From an uncultured Clostridia bacterium (lineage in GTDB: Bacteria; Bacillota; Clostridia; Christensenellales; Pumilibacteraceae), in assembly GCA_934270565.1 (NCBI GenBank), contig CAKQPR010000029.1:1-18592 (forward strand): a stretch of 18,592 nucleotides of DNA. The letters run 5' to 3'. Of the stretch, positions 1 to 9,128 are shown in pieces; position 1 is the first letter of the stretch, and the number at the start of each line of letters is the position of its first letter. Position numbers and translations under genes: made by a program. The notes under the pieces are model-generated. The model saw only the letters and a list, made by a program, of their open reading frames with translations. It searched no databases and was not told the origin of the DNA.

Positions 1-543
1 CGAAAGGCAAACCAAAGTCGAAAGATAATAAAAGAACGGATACAGTATCGCGCAGATAATCGGCTGAAGAGTTCCCAGGGTATCAGTAGTGAAGTTGTTA
101 ACGTCTTTGATCGCGAAAAACCACAGGCAAAAGTTTACGGCTACGCCTATTAAGAGCGACACGGGAATCATAACAACGACCTTTTTATGATACGGTTCTC
201 CCCTATGCCCGACCTCTCCGCGGTTTACTTCGACGAATTTTTTCAGATTTTTCTTTGACATAAAAACCGCAACCAAAGCCGTGAAAATCAGATATACCCC
301 GACGCCTATACATGCTTTTAACGTAGCGCCGACAGAATCGGGCAATGCCGTAGCGATGAACGCCCACGCATACCCGAGGACGGTGAACATCAACGCAAAT
401 ACGATAACGGCGCCCGTCCACGCTTCGGACAGTTCAAAACCTACCTTGCGGTTGTAATCGTTGACGTCGGTCTCTCTCCATTGTTCGATGTCCTGCAAGT
501 AGCGGTTGGTAATTCTTGTCTGAGAAGTTAGTTCTTTTTCCAT
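1..543 (-). CDS. Membrane protein of unknown function, 3' end cut off by the window edge
   Basis: The frame is open from an ATG at 543 to the left edge, giving 181 residues with no stop, so the C-terminus is missing. A clear GGAGG lies five bases before the ATG and fixes the start. The first 40 residues are hydrophilic and charged. Four hydrophobic segments follow, at about residues 41-64, 72-95, 121-144 and 158-179, with a basic loop between the second and third (about 96-120, containing SKKNLKKF and HRGEPYHKK). This suggests an integral membrane protein with a cytoplasmic N-terminus. I do not recognise the family and assign no function. The gene sits behind a terminator-like hairpin and a small upstream ORF, which suggests control by attenuation. 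It is transcribed away from the sugar operon and is probably unrelated to it. Confidence 0.75.
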   Translation of the reverse strand, partial: MEKELTSQTRITNRYLQDIEQWRETDVNDYNRKVGFELSEAWTGAVIVFALMFTVLGYAWAFIATALPDSVGATLKACIGVGVYLIFTALVAVFMSKKNLKKFVEVNRGEVGHRGEPYHKKVVVMIPVSLLIGVAVNFCLWFFAIKDVNNFTTDTLGTLQPIICAILYPFFYYLSTLVCLS

Positions 544-563
544 TTTTCCTCCTTTTTCGTTTT

Positions 564-615
564 AATAAAAACAAAATCGCACCGCCCCATAGGCTATTAC
601 CTATGCAACAGTGCG
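564..615 (-). terminator. Terminator-like hairpin in the leader of the membrane protein gene (candidate attenuator)
   Basis: On the minus strand, bases 615-600 pair with 593-578 as a stem of up to 16 positions: 15 pairs counting G-T wobbles, and one G-G mismatch. The loop is TAATAG. The inner part CATAGG/CCTATG is perfect. The stem is followed by ATTTTGTTTTTATT (577-564), a typical run for intrinsic termination. Only about 20 bases separate this run from the start codon of the membrane protein, and the hairpin lies downstream of a promoter in the same direction. It should therefore stop transcription before that gene unless relieved. I could not define an alternative antiterminator pairing by eye. 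Confidence 0.65.
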
Positions 616-692
616 TTAAAGCTCAATATATTCGCCCCAAAGGGCAGACTTACGTCTTGCTTACTTGCTAATGATTGTCGCAGACTTGTCAT
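597..692 (-). CDS. Candidate 31-residue leader peptide overlapping the attenuator
   Basis: An ATG at 692 opens 31 codons (MTSLRQSLASKQDV... to ...FNALLHR) ending in TAA at 597-599. A GGAG at 703-706 lies ten bases upstream, a usable if slightly distant ribosome binding site. The stop codon falls inside the loop of the terminator-like hairpin, so a ribosome reaching the end would cover the 5' arm of the stem. That geometry is typical of translated leaders in ribosome-mediated attenuation. The peptide has six leucines and five serines but no obvious run of a single amino acid. It has no known homologue that I recognise. It could also be a chance ORF inside a structured regulatory RNA. Confidence 0.4.
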   Translation of the reverse strand: MTSLRQSLASKQDVSLPFGANILSFNALLHR

Positions 693-790
693 ACCTTATC
701 AACTCCTTTTGCCTGTGTTTTGCATTTTTTTGCAGGTTATTCGGCGTTAATAGTTCCGCGTATCACTATACGATACATTTTGTCTTTTAT

Positions 791-819
791 ATATTAGCAT
801 ATTTTTAGCAAAAAATCAA
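791..819 (-). promoter_or_regulatory. Sigma-A-type promoter for the leader and membrane protein gene
   Basis: On the minus strand, TTGATT (819-814) and TAATAT (796-791) are separated by exactly 17 bases, close to the housekeeping consensus. Transcription would begin near 784, leaving about 90 bases before the leader ORF and about 240 before the membrane protein. The first transcribed bases contain an inverted repeat (GTATC at 760-764 with GATAC at 772-776) that could form a small 5' hairpin. Confidence 0.6.
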
Positions 820-920
820 GCCTGTATGCCACACCTTTGCGTGAAATTACAAAAATTCAAAAGTTTACCTACAATTCGTTTCATTTTACTCATTTTCTAT
901 ACCTTTCCGCACCATATATA

Positions 921-946
921 GAAAACGCCCCCGTTGTTTGGGGGCG
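921..946 (-). terminator. Intrinsic terminator, probably the end of the sugar operon
   Basis: A perfect seven-base GC-rich stem (CGCCCCC at 926-932 with GGGGGCG at 940-946) encloses a seven-base loop. Read on the minus strand it is followed by TTTTC. It lies about 270 bases beyond the stop of the alpha-galactosidase gene and in the same orientation. I see no nearer minus-strand terminator, so it most likely ends the operon transcript. Confidence 0.6.
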
Positions 947-993
947 CACTTCAAAATCTCTGAAAGCATTTTGTTATCGTTTGTTTGTATTAA

Positions 994-1059
994 ATTGTTG
1001 GTATCAGGCGGTGATTAAAACGAAGTCGCCGGTTCGAGTCCTGTTTTTTGAAAAACAGG
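994..1059 (+). other. Degenerate tRNA-like stretch followed by a perfect inverted repeat; rest of the gap is empty
   Basis: The stretch AAGTCGCCGGTTCGAGTCC (1023-1041) matches the variable-loop and T-arm consensus of bacterial tRNAs, and GTTGGTA (997-1003) resembles a D-loop about 20 bases before it. No acceptor stem or proper anticodon stem can be drawn, and the T stem has a mismatch, so this is not a working tRNA. CCTGTTTTT (1040-1048) and AAAAACAGG (1051-1059) follow directly as a perfect nine-base inverted repeat. A tRNA relic or old integration scar is one reading; chance is another. In the rest of the gap between 820 and 1216, apart from the terminator at 921-946, I see no gene. Confidence 0.25.
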
Positions 1060-1216
1060 TCAAAAGGCGTTTGGCTAAATACTGCGAGTTTGTGGGCTCG
1101 CGAAATGGCGGCGGCTATCATTTGCGAAAAAAAAGATGAAATTGACGGAACAACAAAAAATACAGAAGAACAATGGACATCCATGCTATTGCAGACTTTT
1201 CTGCGGCGCGGTTATA

Positions 1217-3394
1217 CTAAACCTTTTCAAACAGGATCTTCACACCGCCGCCGATTTCTTTGTACTCGTTAAAGAAAAGTTGACGTCCCGAGTTCGTCGG
1301 ATGTACGCAGTTAAGGTCGGAAATAAAGATTCCGGCGTTCATAAGCGAATCTCCGCGGATAACGAGATCGTTAAGCGAGTTTTTGTAATACGCGTTCGGG
1401 TCGAGTCCGCAAAGCCGCACGTAAGCGAGTTCTTTACCCTGTACCACGTTGAGAAGCAGAAACCTTACGAGCGCGGCGGACTTGTCGGGTAAAACCTGCA
1501 TATCCGCCTGATAAATCCGATTTGTCGTAAGACGATAGAGGTCGCCGCGCAGAACGAATTTTTCCTCTTCCCGATACTCTTTCCCGAATTCCGCGATCCG
1601 TTCCGCCTGTTCTTTATTTACTTTCGTAACGTCGAATTCGTAGCCGTACGCTCCGAACGAAGCCACGAGGTAACGGAATCCCGCGCCGAATTTACCGGCT
1701 TCGGTAAAATGGCTGCTGATCGCGGACGGCGGGTACGCGAGGCTTGCGCCGCTTTGAATCGCGTTTCGCGAAGACGGGCGCGTGCAGTCCGAAAGCCAGA
1801 TCTGCGGAGTATAGAACAGAATACCGGCGTCCACTCTTCCGCCGCCTCCCGCGCAACTCTCGAACAGAACGTTCGGGAACGCTTCGGTGAGTCTACGGAG
1901 CAGCGAATACACGCCGAGTACGTAACGATGCCACGTTTCGCCCTGAATCCTCGATGCGCGGCTTCCCACGCACGAAAGGTAACGGTTTGCGTCCCACTTC
2001 ACGTAAGAAGGTTTCACGCGCGCGATAATGTCGAACGTAAGGTTATAAACGTAATCCACGACTTCGGGGTTGGCTAAATCGAGTACGTGCTGATACCGCC
2101 ACTCGTAAATTTCGTTACCGTTTGAAAGTACCCATTCGGGCTTTTCTCGCATAAGCGAACAGCCGTCGCTTACCATTTCCGGCTCGACCCACAGTCCGAA
2201 ATTAAGACCTTTCGCGCGAACTTTTTCGGCAAGCGCGGCGATTCCCGACGGGAACCTCGCCTTATCCTCTTTCCACTCGCCGAGTCCGCTTTTGTTGTCG
2301 CTTCGGAACCAGCCGTCATCGAGAACCACGGTGTCGATATTCATTTCCTTCGCATAGTCCGCAAGCGCGAGAACTTTCGCTTCGTCCACGTGAACGTCGA
2401 ACGCTTCCCACGTGTTGACTACGATCGGACGTGACGCGAACGCGAAACGCTCGGGCATAATACGGTTGCGTATAACGCTATGGAAATTGCGCGAAACGCC
2501 ACCGATTCCGTTCGCCGAATACGTAATGATCGCCTGCGGAGTGACGAATCTTTCGCCGCACGCGAGCAACCAACCGAAAGTTTCGGGGTTTATTCCCGCA
2601 ACGAACCGAGTTTTGCGGAGTTCGTCGAGTTCTACCTCGCACGAAAAACCGCCGCTATAAAGAAGGTTGAATCCGTACGCGTCGCCCGCGTTCTCTCCCG
2701 CGAATTTGTCCGCAAGACAGAAAAACGGGTTTGCCGCGTGCGAAGTAAAGCCTTTCGTCGAGCCGATTTTGAAGATACCCGCCGCGAGTTCGCGCCGTTC
2801 GACCTTGAATTCGTCGTTGACCGCGCCGGTAATATAAACCGCGTCGAACCGTTGCTCGTTCGGCAAAAAGTCGAGTTGAATGCTTGCCGCTTTGTCGAGT
2901 TTTATTGCCGAAACTCCGTCGTTTACGATTTCGGCGTGGCGCGCGATAACGTTTTCTTTTTCAAACACCGCGTAAAAAAGTTCGACCGAAACGCGCTTTT
3001 CTTCGTCGCGAAGTTTTATAACCAGCGTTTCCGCATCCTCTCCGCGCACGTGCGGCAAACCTTCGGGTTTCAGCGCACCGCGGCGGATTTCGTAGCCCGC
3101 GTAAAACAGCCTGCAACCGATACCCGTTTCGCACTCGCATTTGATCGCGGGCGTGCGGTAATCGCCCGTATTGAAGCCCGAATATTCGAGCGCGACGGAG
3201 GAAAGTTGAATCGAATCGTCGTTCTTTTGCGGGAAAAACGAATAAATCTGGCGGTCTATAAGGTACGTAAGATCGCCCGTTCCCACGCGTTTTCCGTAAT
3301 ACAAATGCACGGGAAAACCGTCGTCCGCGCAAAAAACGTACGACGTATCGTCAGTTTCGAGATAGAATGAATTGTCTTTAACCGTAATTGCCAT
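1217..3394 (-). CDS. GH36 alpha-galactosidase, cytoplasmic
   Basis: This 725-residue protein has the size and layout of GH36 alpha-galactosidases: an N-terminal beta-sandwich (about 1-310), a TIM-barrel catalytic domain (about 320-640) and a short C-terminal beta domain. VVNTWEAF (325-332) and VLDDGWF (357-363) are barrel landmarks. The nucleophile is Asp468 in YVKWDAN, and the acid/base is Asp536 in PQIWLSD. SCAGGGGR (513-520) matches the Cys-Gly-rich loop that contacts the 2-hydroxyl of galactose in this family, favouring galactoside over GalNAc substrates. The enzyme hydrolyses terminal alpha-galactose from oligosaccharides. No signal peptide is visible, so it should act on imported sugars. 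It is the last gene of the operon. Its GGAG overlaps the stop codon of the preceding gene, 15 bases before the ATG, which suggests translational coupling. After the acid/base Asp the sequence reads CTRPSSR rather than the usual NTDA-type motif. Confidence 0.93.
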   Translation of the reverse strand: MAITVKDNSFYLETDDTSYVFCADDGFPVHLYYGKRVGTGDLTYLIDRQIYSFFPQKNDDSIQLSSVALEYSGFNTGDYRTPAIKCECETGIGCRLFYAGYEIRRGALKPEGLPHVRGEDAETLVIKLRDEEKRVSVELFYAVFEKENVIARHAEIVNDGVSAIKLDKAASIQLDFLPNEQRFDAVYITGAVNDEFKVERRELAAGIFKIGSTKGFTSHAANPFFCLADKFAGENAGDAYGFNLLYSGGFSCEVELDELRKTRFVAGINPETFGWLLACGERFVTPQAIITYSANGIGGVSRNFHSVIRNRIMPERFAFASRPIVVNTWEAFDVHVDEAKVLALADYAKEMNIDTVVLDDGWFRSDNKSGLGEWKEDKARFPSGIAALAEKVRAKGLNFGLWVEPEMVSDGCSLMREKPEWVLSNGNEIYEWRYQHVLDLANPEVVDYVYNLTFDIIARVKPSYVKWDANRYLSCVGSRASRIQGETWHRYVLGVYSLLRRLTEAFPNVLFESCAGGGGRVDAGILFYTPQIWLSDCTRPSSRNAIQSGASLAYPPSAISSHFTEAGKFGAGFRYLVASFGAYGYEFDVTKVNKEQAERIAEFGKEYREEEKFVLRGDLYRLTTNRIYQADMQVLPDKSAALVRFLLLNVVQGKELAYVRLCGLDPNAYYKNSLNDLVIRGDSLMNAGIFISDLNCVHPTNSGRQLFFNEYKEIGGGVKILFEKV

Positions 3395-3409
3395 ATCTCG
3401 GCTTTGCTC

Positions 3410-5809
3410 CTACTTGTAAGTAACGTTGCGTTTTTCCAAAGTCACGCCGTCCAGAACCGCGGCGATTCCGTTCGTTTTGCGCTCGCGGTTGTCGTCGAGC
3501 AGCATAACGGGATTAAGTAATACGATTTGTAATTTTTTAACCGCCGAAAAATCGAAGGCTTCGAGAACCTTTTTCTGTCTGTCGGCGTTTTTCTCTTTCC
3601 AGATCGACACGTAATCGTAAAGCGCGTTGAGCCGCTTTTCCATAAGTCTGTTTACTGCAACGCGAAGTTCGCCGTACTTTTCGAGTACGCCGTAACCCGC
3701 TTCGTAACGGTTTCCGTTTTCGTCAAAAAGGTTGAGTTGAAGGATAAACGCGTCGTCGGTAAGCACACGGACGTCGAATTTAACGTGCGTAACGTCGGTA
3801 AAATCCGCGGCGCAATCGAGTTCGAGTACGGGCGGGGCGACGTTGAGGAAAGGTTTGGTTTCGATGAGTTTTCCGCCCCGATAATCCGAAACGGACACGT
3901 TTTCGGGGTTTATTCTGCGGTGCGCGGTAAGGTATTTCGCGTTAGTATTCCGCCAGTAATTGACGGCGTACGGCGGGTAAATCTCGTCGTCCGATACCGA
4001 AATCGACGAAATATCGACCGTTTCCGACTTTGCCGCAAACATTTTTACTTTCTTGCCGCAGCCGCAAACGACCGTAAATTCGGGCGCGTTTTCAAGCGCG
4101 AACGTAAGTTTTTTGCCGTTTCCCGACTTTTCGGAAGAGACGAGCCGCGCATTTTCGATTTTTACGTCGGCGTTTTCGGGTGCGTAAACTTCCGCTTTCC
4201 CGTCCTTACCGAACACGAAAATTCCCTTTTCGGCAAGTTCGATCCGTCCTGCAAGTTCGTCCTTACCCTCCTCTATCCGATCGGCGGAAGAAAGATTGCA
4301 AGTCTCGTCGAACATCGACGTAAACAGGTCGGAAAGCATCGCGCGAACGTCGAAACGCGTTTCGTAATCGTTTTGGTTTTGCGCGCAAAGCGACTCTAAA
4401 AGCGTAAGATACTCGTAATCTTTCTGCCCTTCGCAAGTCGCGTTAAGCCGTAAAGTCGGGAACGGATCGCCGTAGCGGGTGCCGGTATAAATAAGCAAAC
4501 CCTCGCCGTTGTCGTCCGTCCAGCAATGCGGATCGTCCACAAGATCTTTGACGTACTTGCCCGTTTTTTCGTCGTAAGCGTAGTTGTAGTTCACCGACCA
4601 GTAAAGGTCGCCCTCGATACCGCGATAAAATCTCATCCACGGTTCGATACGGCTGTCCGCAAGCGGGCTGTCGGTATGGTGATTCGGGAACGGGTGTTTG
4701 GGCGCGTTGCAACCGTACCACCAGCGTTTGCGACCGAGAGAAGCGAGTTTTTTCGCCTCGTAAACGAACTCGGGCAATATGTCCGCGTCGAAAAAAGCGC
4801 AATACGTATCGACGTTTGAGTACAATTTCGCGTTGCACCACGCGGTGACTATATCGCAAAGATTGAGTAAATACCGCTCCACTTCCGGTTTGTCCGTAAA
4901 GTCGTAATTCTCCGCCGTTTCGCGTATAAGATCGTAAGTTTCGTCGTGGCAACGCTTTACGGCGTGATACGTAGCGGGAGTCGGCTCGTCGATGAACGTG
5001 TAATGGATATACGCCTTTTTGAACAGGTTGAGTTCGTCGGTGCTGTTTTCGACCATCGCACGCAAAGTCGCGCGCATATAATCGAGGTCGATAACTTCCT
5101 GATTGTCGTCGTAAATCGTTTTTTCGCGTTTTGTACGGTAGGTTATCGAATACGCGCCCACGCGCGGGTCGGCGGCGTACTCTTTCGCCTTTTCGATATA
5201 GCGATCCACACTCTCCCACGAATACGGAATAATATACGGACTGACCCTGAAATCGAGCAGCATTTCGCTTAAATCCGCGTATTTCTCGTCCTGCTCGGCT
5301 TGCGTGCCTAAAATCCTGTGGCAGTCGCGCCATATCATATAGCACGTTTTCGAGTGGTTTACGGCGGGCATATCGAAGTCGTACGGTTTAACCTCCACCG
5401 TAACCGTTTCGGTGCGGCAGTTTTGCGTAGCCGTCGCGACAACGTTAAAGTTTTTGCCATCGGACGGAATATCGACCACTACCAGAAACGCGTACGTTTT
5501 ATTCGGTTCGAGATCGGTAAGACCGAGTTTTTCCGCGCGCGGAAGTTCGAGCAAGCCGTCGGCGTACTCGCCCTTTTTAAAGTCGTAGCGCGTGGGTTCG
5601 GTAACGTTTACGAAAGTCTCGAAATAAACGCGCGTTTTATTTCCGCCCGCGTTTACGACGAGTTTCGCCTTTCCCGCCTGATCGGATTTAAGGATAAGAC
5701 CGAAAGTAACGCGTTCGCCGCGCGCTCCCCGAAGGACGGATATTCCGCCCTCCGGTTCGCTGCCGCGAATAACGTTTATTCCGTTTTGTATAGCACGAAA
5801 TTCAAGCAT
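3410..5809 (-). CDS. GH123/DUF4091-like glycoside hydrolase, no signal peptide
   Basis: This 799-residue protein has an N-terminal beta-sandwich (about 1-145), a TIM-barrel-like catalytic region (about 150-480) and a C-terminal beta-rich module (about 560-799). The barrel carries FIDEP with the Asp274-Glu275 pair. In characterised GH123 beta-N-acetylgalactosaminidases such an adjacent Asp-Glu pair orients the substrate's acetamido group and supplies the acid/base. WWYGC (363-367), LYWSVN (402-407) and GQKDYEYL (461-468) match the DUF4091 part of that family. Substrate specificity is inferred from family, not shown; many DUF4091 proteins are uncharacterised. No signal peptide or lipobox is present, so it is probably cytoplasmic, unlike its relative at 11043-13487. 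The C-terminal module ends in an AVLDGVTLEKR pattern like the ends of the neighbouring surface proteins. CGGAG five bases before ATG 5809 supports the start. The 40-base gap upstream holds no terminator. Confidence 0.8.
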   Translation of the reverse strand: MLEFRAIQNGINVIRGSEPEGGISVLRGARGERVTFGLILKSDQAGKAKLVVNAGGNKTRVYFETFVNVTEPTRYDFKKGEYADGLLELPRAEKLGLTDLEPNKTYAFLVVVDIPSDGKNFNVVATATQNCRTETVTVEVKPYDFDMPAVNHSKTCYMIWRDCHRILGTQAEQDEKYADLSEMLLDFRVSPYIIPYSWESVDRYIEKAKEYAADPRVGAYSITYRTKREKTIYDDNQEVIDLDYMRATLRAMVENSTDELNLFKKAYIHYTFIDEPTPATYHAVKRCHDETYDLIRETAENYDFTDKPEVERYLLNLCDIVTAWCNAKLYSNVDTYCAFFDADILPEFVYEAKKLASLGRKRWWYGCNAPKHPFPNHHTDSPLADSRIEPWMRFYRGIEGDLYWSVNYNYAYDEKTGKYVKDLVDDPHCWTDDNGEGLLIYTGTRYGDPFPTLRLNATCEGQKDYEYLTLLESLCAQNQNDYETRFDVRAMLSDLFTSMFDETCNLSSADRIEEGKDELAGRIELAEKGIFVFGKDGKAEVYAPENADVKIENARLVSSEKSGNGKKLTFALENAPEFTVVCGCGKKVKMFAAKSETVDISSISVSDDEIYPPYAVNYWRNTNAKYLTAHRRINPENVSVSDYRGGKLIETKPFLNVAPPVLELDCAADFTDVTHVKFDVRVLTDDAFILQLNLFDENGNRYEAGYGVLEKYGELRVAVNRLMEKRLNALYDYVSIWKEKNADRQKKVLEAFDFSAVKKLQIVLLNPVMLLDDNRERKTNGIAAVLDGVTLEKRNVTYK

Positions 5810-5849
5810 AATTACTCCGTTTTTATGGGGTTTTGTGTCAGTGTTTTGT

Positions 5850-8800
5850 TTATACGTTTACTCCGCGAAGATTGTCGATATAGAAGCTGAATATTTCGGT
5901 AGTGGAAACACCCCAACCATTGTAAACTATTCTTCCGCTATCAAGCGCTTCGATATCCGCTTTCGTAATGGTTATCGTCGTCCACGTTTTAGGCTGAACT
6001 TCGACAAGCTTATCCTCCCAGCTTGCGCCGCCTGTACCGATTTTGTGCGAGTAATTGCCGTCAATGTAGAAATCGAAAGCAATTGCGTTGTAGTTTGCAA
6101 GCAGAGTTTTGACGTACTCCGATTCTTTGTTCAGCTTGTACGTCGGGTTCGCGTAATCGGTGGAAGAAACGTAAAATTTCTTAGACTTATCGCCGGATCT
6201 TACAAACTCCATATCCGTATTGTCAGTAACAACGGTATCCGCACCTTCAAGAAACGCTTCGATTTCGCCGTCTTTTACATAAGTATCGGAAGTAACGGTG
6301 AAGCGATAGGTTACGACGTAATCGTTGTAGTTTTGCTTCGTAAAGGTTACGGTTGCCGTATAAGTACCGGTTTCGGTCGGGGTGATCGCATAGCCGTTGA
6401 TCCCTTCGGTAACAATCGTGCCAAGGTGGTTCGTAACTGCGAAATTTACGTTTTCGGCGCCGAGCGAACTCTTAAGCGCGTTTATTCTGTCGGTGAAATC
6501 AACCGAATTGCCAAGCGTAATATCGTCGTTGTAGAACTTAACTCCGCGAAGGTTGTCGAAGTAGAGATCGACGGCGTGAGCGTCCTTGTTCTGAACGTCG
6601 CGGCAATCTTCGTCACCGCGGGCAAACCCTTCGATATTCTCTTTCGTGATGGTTATCGTCGTCCACTGCTTTGCGGGAACGTCAACGTAACCAACGTTCC
6701 AGCCGTTTCCGGTAGCAATCTGGTACGTTCCGTTGCCATCCGCATACACGTCGAAAGCAATCGCGTCGTTATTTTTGAGAAGTTCGGCTATCGTAGCAAC
6801 GTTGTCACCCGTACTGCCGAATCCGATATTGAACGTAAAGTTGAAGTAATCCATATGCTCATTGACTGCATACTTAATAGATTTGCTTCCTTCGCGAACG
6901 AATCTCTTGTCCGTATTTACGCTCATAGTAGCCTTGGCTGTATGTCCCGAATACAAACCGAATACGTTATCGGCGGTTTCGGCATCGGTGTTCACATTTG
7001 CGGGGAACATATCGGGCTTCGTGACTGCAAATCCGTATTTTACAACGTAATCGTTGTAATTCGCCTTCGTAAAGGTTACGACCGCGGTATAATTGCCCTT
7101 AGCAGTCGGATTTACGGTGAGGTCGTTTACGATTTCGTTTACGTCGTCGCCGTTTGCGTCAATTACGGTAAGCGTTGCGCTGTCCGCACCGAGCGAGGTT
7201 TTGAGCGCGTTTACTCTTGCGGTAAGATCGACAGTTTCGCCTAACAAAATATCGTCGTTGTAGTAATTTACGCCGCGAAGATTGTCGATATAGATGCTGA
7301 ACGAATTTTCGTTTGACGAGTCGGAGTTGTCGAGAAGTCGCTCGCCCTTAGTATTTGCTATAACGTCGGCTTTTGTGATCGTAACGGTAGTCCACGTTTT
7401 CGACGAAAGATTTACAAGTTTATCCGTCCAGCTCGCACCTCCGGTAGCAAACTTGTGATCCTTTGCGCCGTCGTTATATACGTCGAAAGATATCGCGTCA
7501 TATTTTGCAATAAGATTCTGCACATACGCGGTATCGTTTCCAAGCACATAAGTGCAGTATCCGTACCACTGCGAGCCGACGTAATATTTGATCGATTTGC
7601 TTCCCTCGCGAACGAACGCGGGATCGTAGTTTACGCTGACTTTCGCCTGAATCTTGGTTCCGCCCTCTCCGTCGTCCTCGACGAGTTGACGGAATACATC
7701 TTCGACGCATTCGCCGTCCTTAACTTCGCCTGCGGGGTACATATCCGCTTTCTTAACCTCGAAATCAATAGTAACCTTGTAGTCGTTATAGTTAGTTTTG
7801 GTAAACGTTGCGACCGCGGTATACTTTCCGACCGCGTTCGGGGTAAACGTAAGTCCGCTTACTCCCTCGGTTACCGCCGCGCCGTCCTTTTCGATCGCAA
7901 GCGTTACGCTGTCCGCGCCGAGCGTGGTTTTGATTGCGTTGAGCTTTTCGGAGAAATCTTTGGTCTCGCCCACTTCGATGCCCTCGGTATAAATAACGCC
8001 GCGAAGATTATCGAAATAGATCGTAAAGTTCTCACACATTTCGTTTCCGTTGTTGAGAAGTCTCCACTGATCGTTGCTACCCGTATACCCGACGATTGCC
8101 GCCTTTGTATAGGTGAGCGTTGTCCACGTTGCCGGCTGAACGGTTACGAGATCAGCCTCCCATTGCGCGCCGGTCGAGAGAATATGCGATTTGGTTGCAT
8201 TTTCGGTATAAACGTCCACGGCGATAGCGTCGTAAATCGTAACAAGTTTCTTTGCGATCGTTGGATTGAGCTCGTATGACGGCCACTGATCCGCAGCAAT
8301 GACTTCCGCTTTTACGGCTTTATTGCCCGCTCTGATACCGACGGTTTCGCCGGCAGTGCCTTCGATAACGGTGCTACCCGAACCGGAAACGTATCTTACA
8401 GCCTGCGCTTCGAGGTCGATCGGATCGGGCATCATATTGCCCTTTTCAGCCGACACGGCGATACTGAAAGTAATATCGCGATAGTTTTCCTTACTGAGCG
8501 TAGCGTGCACGGTATAGCTTCCGACGGAAGCGGGCGCAAACGTATACGCCGCCTCGTCTACTCCGCTGCTGACCGAATTACCGCTGCCGTCCGTTACACC
8601 GAAGCCCGTAATCGTCGAGCCCTCGAATTCGTCGGTAATCGCCGCAAATTTTTCGGAAAGATCGAGCGTGCTGCCGAGTATTACGGTTTCATTCTGCATA
8701 ACGCCGCGAACGTTGTCGAAGTAAAGCGTGAAATCTTCGTTGCCGAGTCCGTTCTCTTCGGGTTTTCCGTTACCGATCATTCTGCCCTGTCCCGTTCCCT

Positions 8801-9128
8801 CGTAATTCTCGATTGCGGCTTTAGTTATCGTAACGGTAGTCCATTCTCCCGAGCGGATAACTACGGCGTCTTCTACCCATTTCGCGCCCGTGCCTATCTT
8901 ATGAAGGTACTGCGCACCCGAAACGTACACGTCGAACGAAATCCCGTCGTAAAGTTTGACGAGAGCGGCGGAAAGTACGGGGTCGATCGCGTACGACGGC
9001 CACTGGTCTGCGGAAGACACGTCGATTTTAACCGCTTTGGTTCCTTCGCGGATTCCTTCCGTTTCGCCCGCGACTCCCTCGACTACGTTCGCCTCGCCCG
9101 AAAGATAGGTTATAAGTTCGGCTTCGAG
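5850..9128 (-). repeat. Five tandem coding repeats, period about 680-730 bases
   Basis: The module-plus-linker unit of the large lipoprotein recurs every 227-243 codons. Module spans are roughly 8700-9128, 7992-8423, 7266-7718, 6537-6998 and 5853-6278. Linkers 2-4 are close relatives (each has LGxxxDF/L, then NAxKxxLGA, then TFTKxNYNDY), while linker 1 is more divergent. The pattern suggests stepwise internal duplication with the copies near the C-terminus being the more recent. Confidence 0.85.

Noticed and set aside
994..1045. A functional tRNA gene
   Set aside because: No acceptor stem and no proper anticodon stem can be formed and the T stem has a mismatch; kept only as a possible relic.
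837..1139. A 100-codon plus-strand ORF in the gap before the alpha-galactosidase, and a 118-codon one at 1136-1492
   Set aside because: Neither has a ribosome binding site or a recognisable domain. The first runs through the operon terminator hairpin and the tRNA-like stretch, and the second overlaps the 3' end of the alpha-galactosidase.
5850..9128. CRISPR array or intergenic repeat array
   Set aside because: The repeats are about 700 bases, imperfect, in frame and fully coding; they are protein modules.
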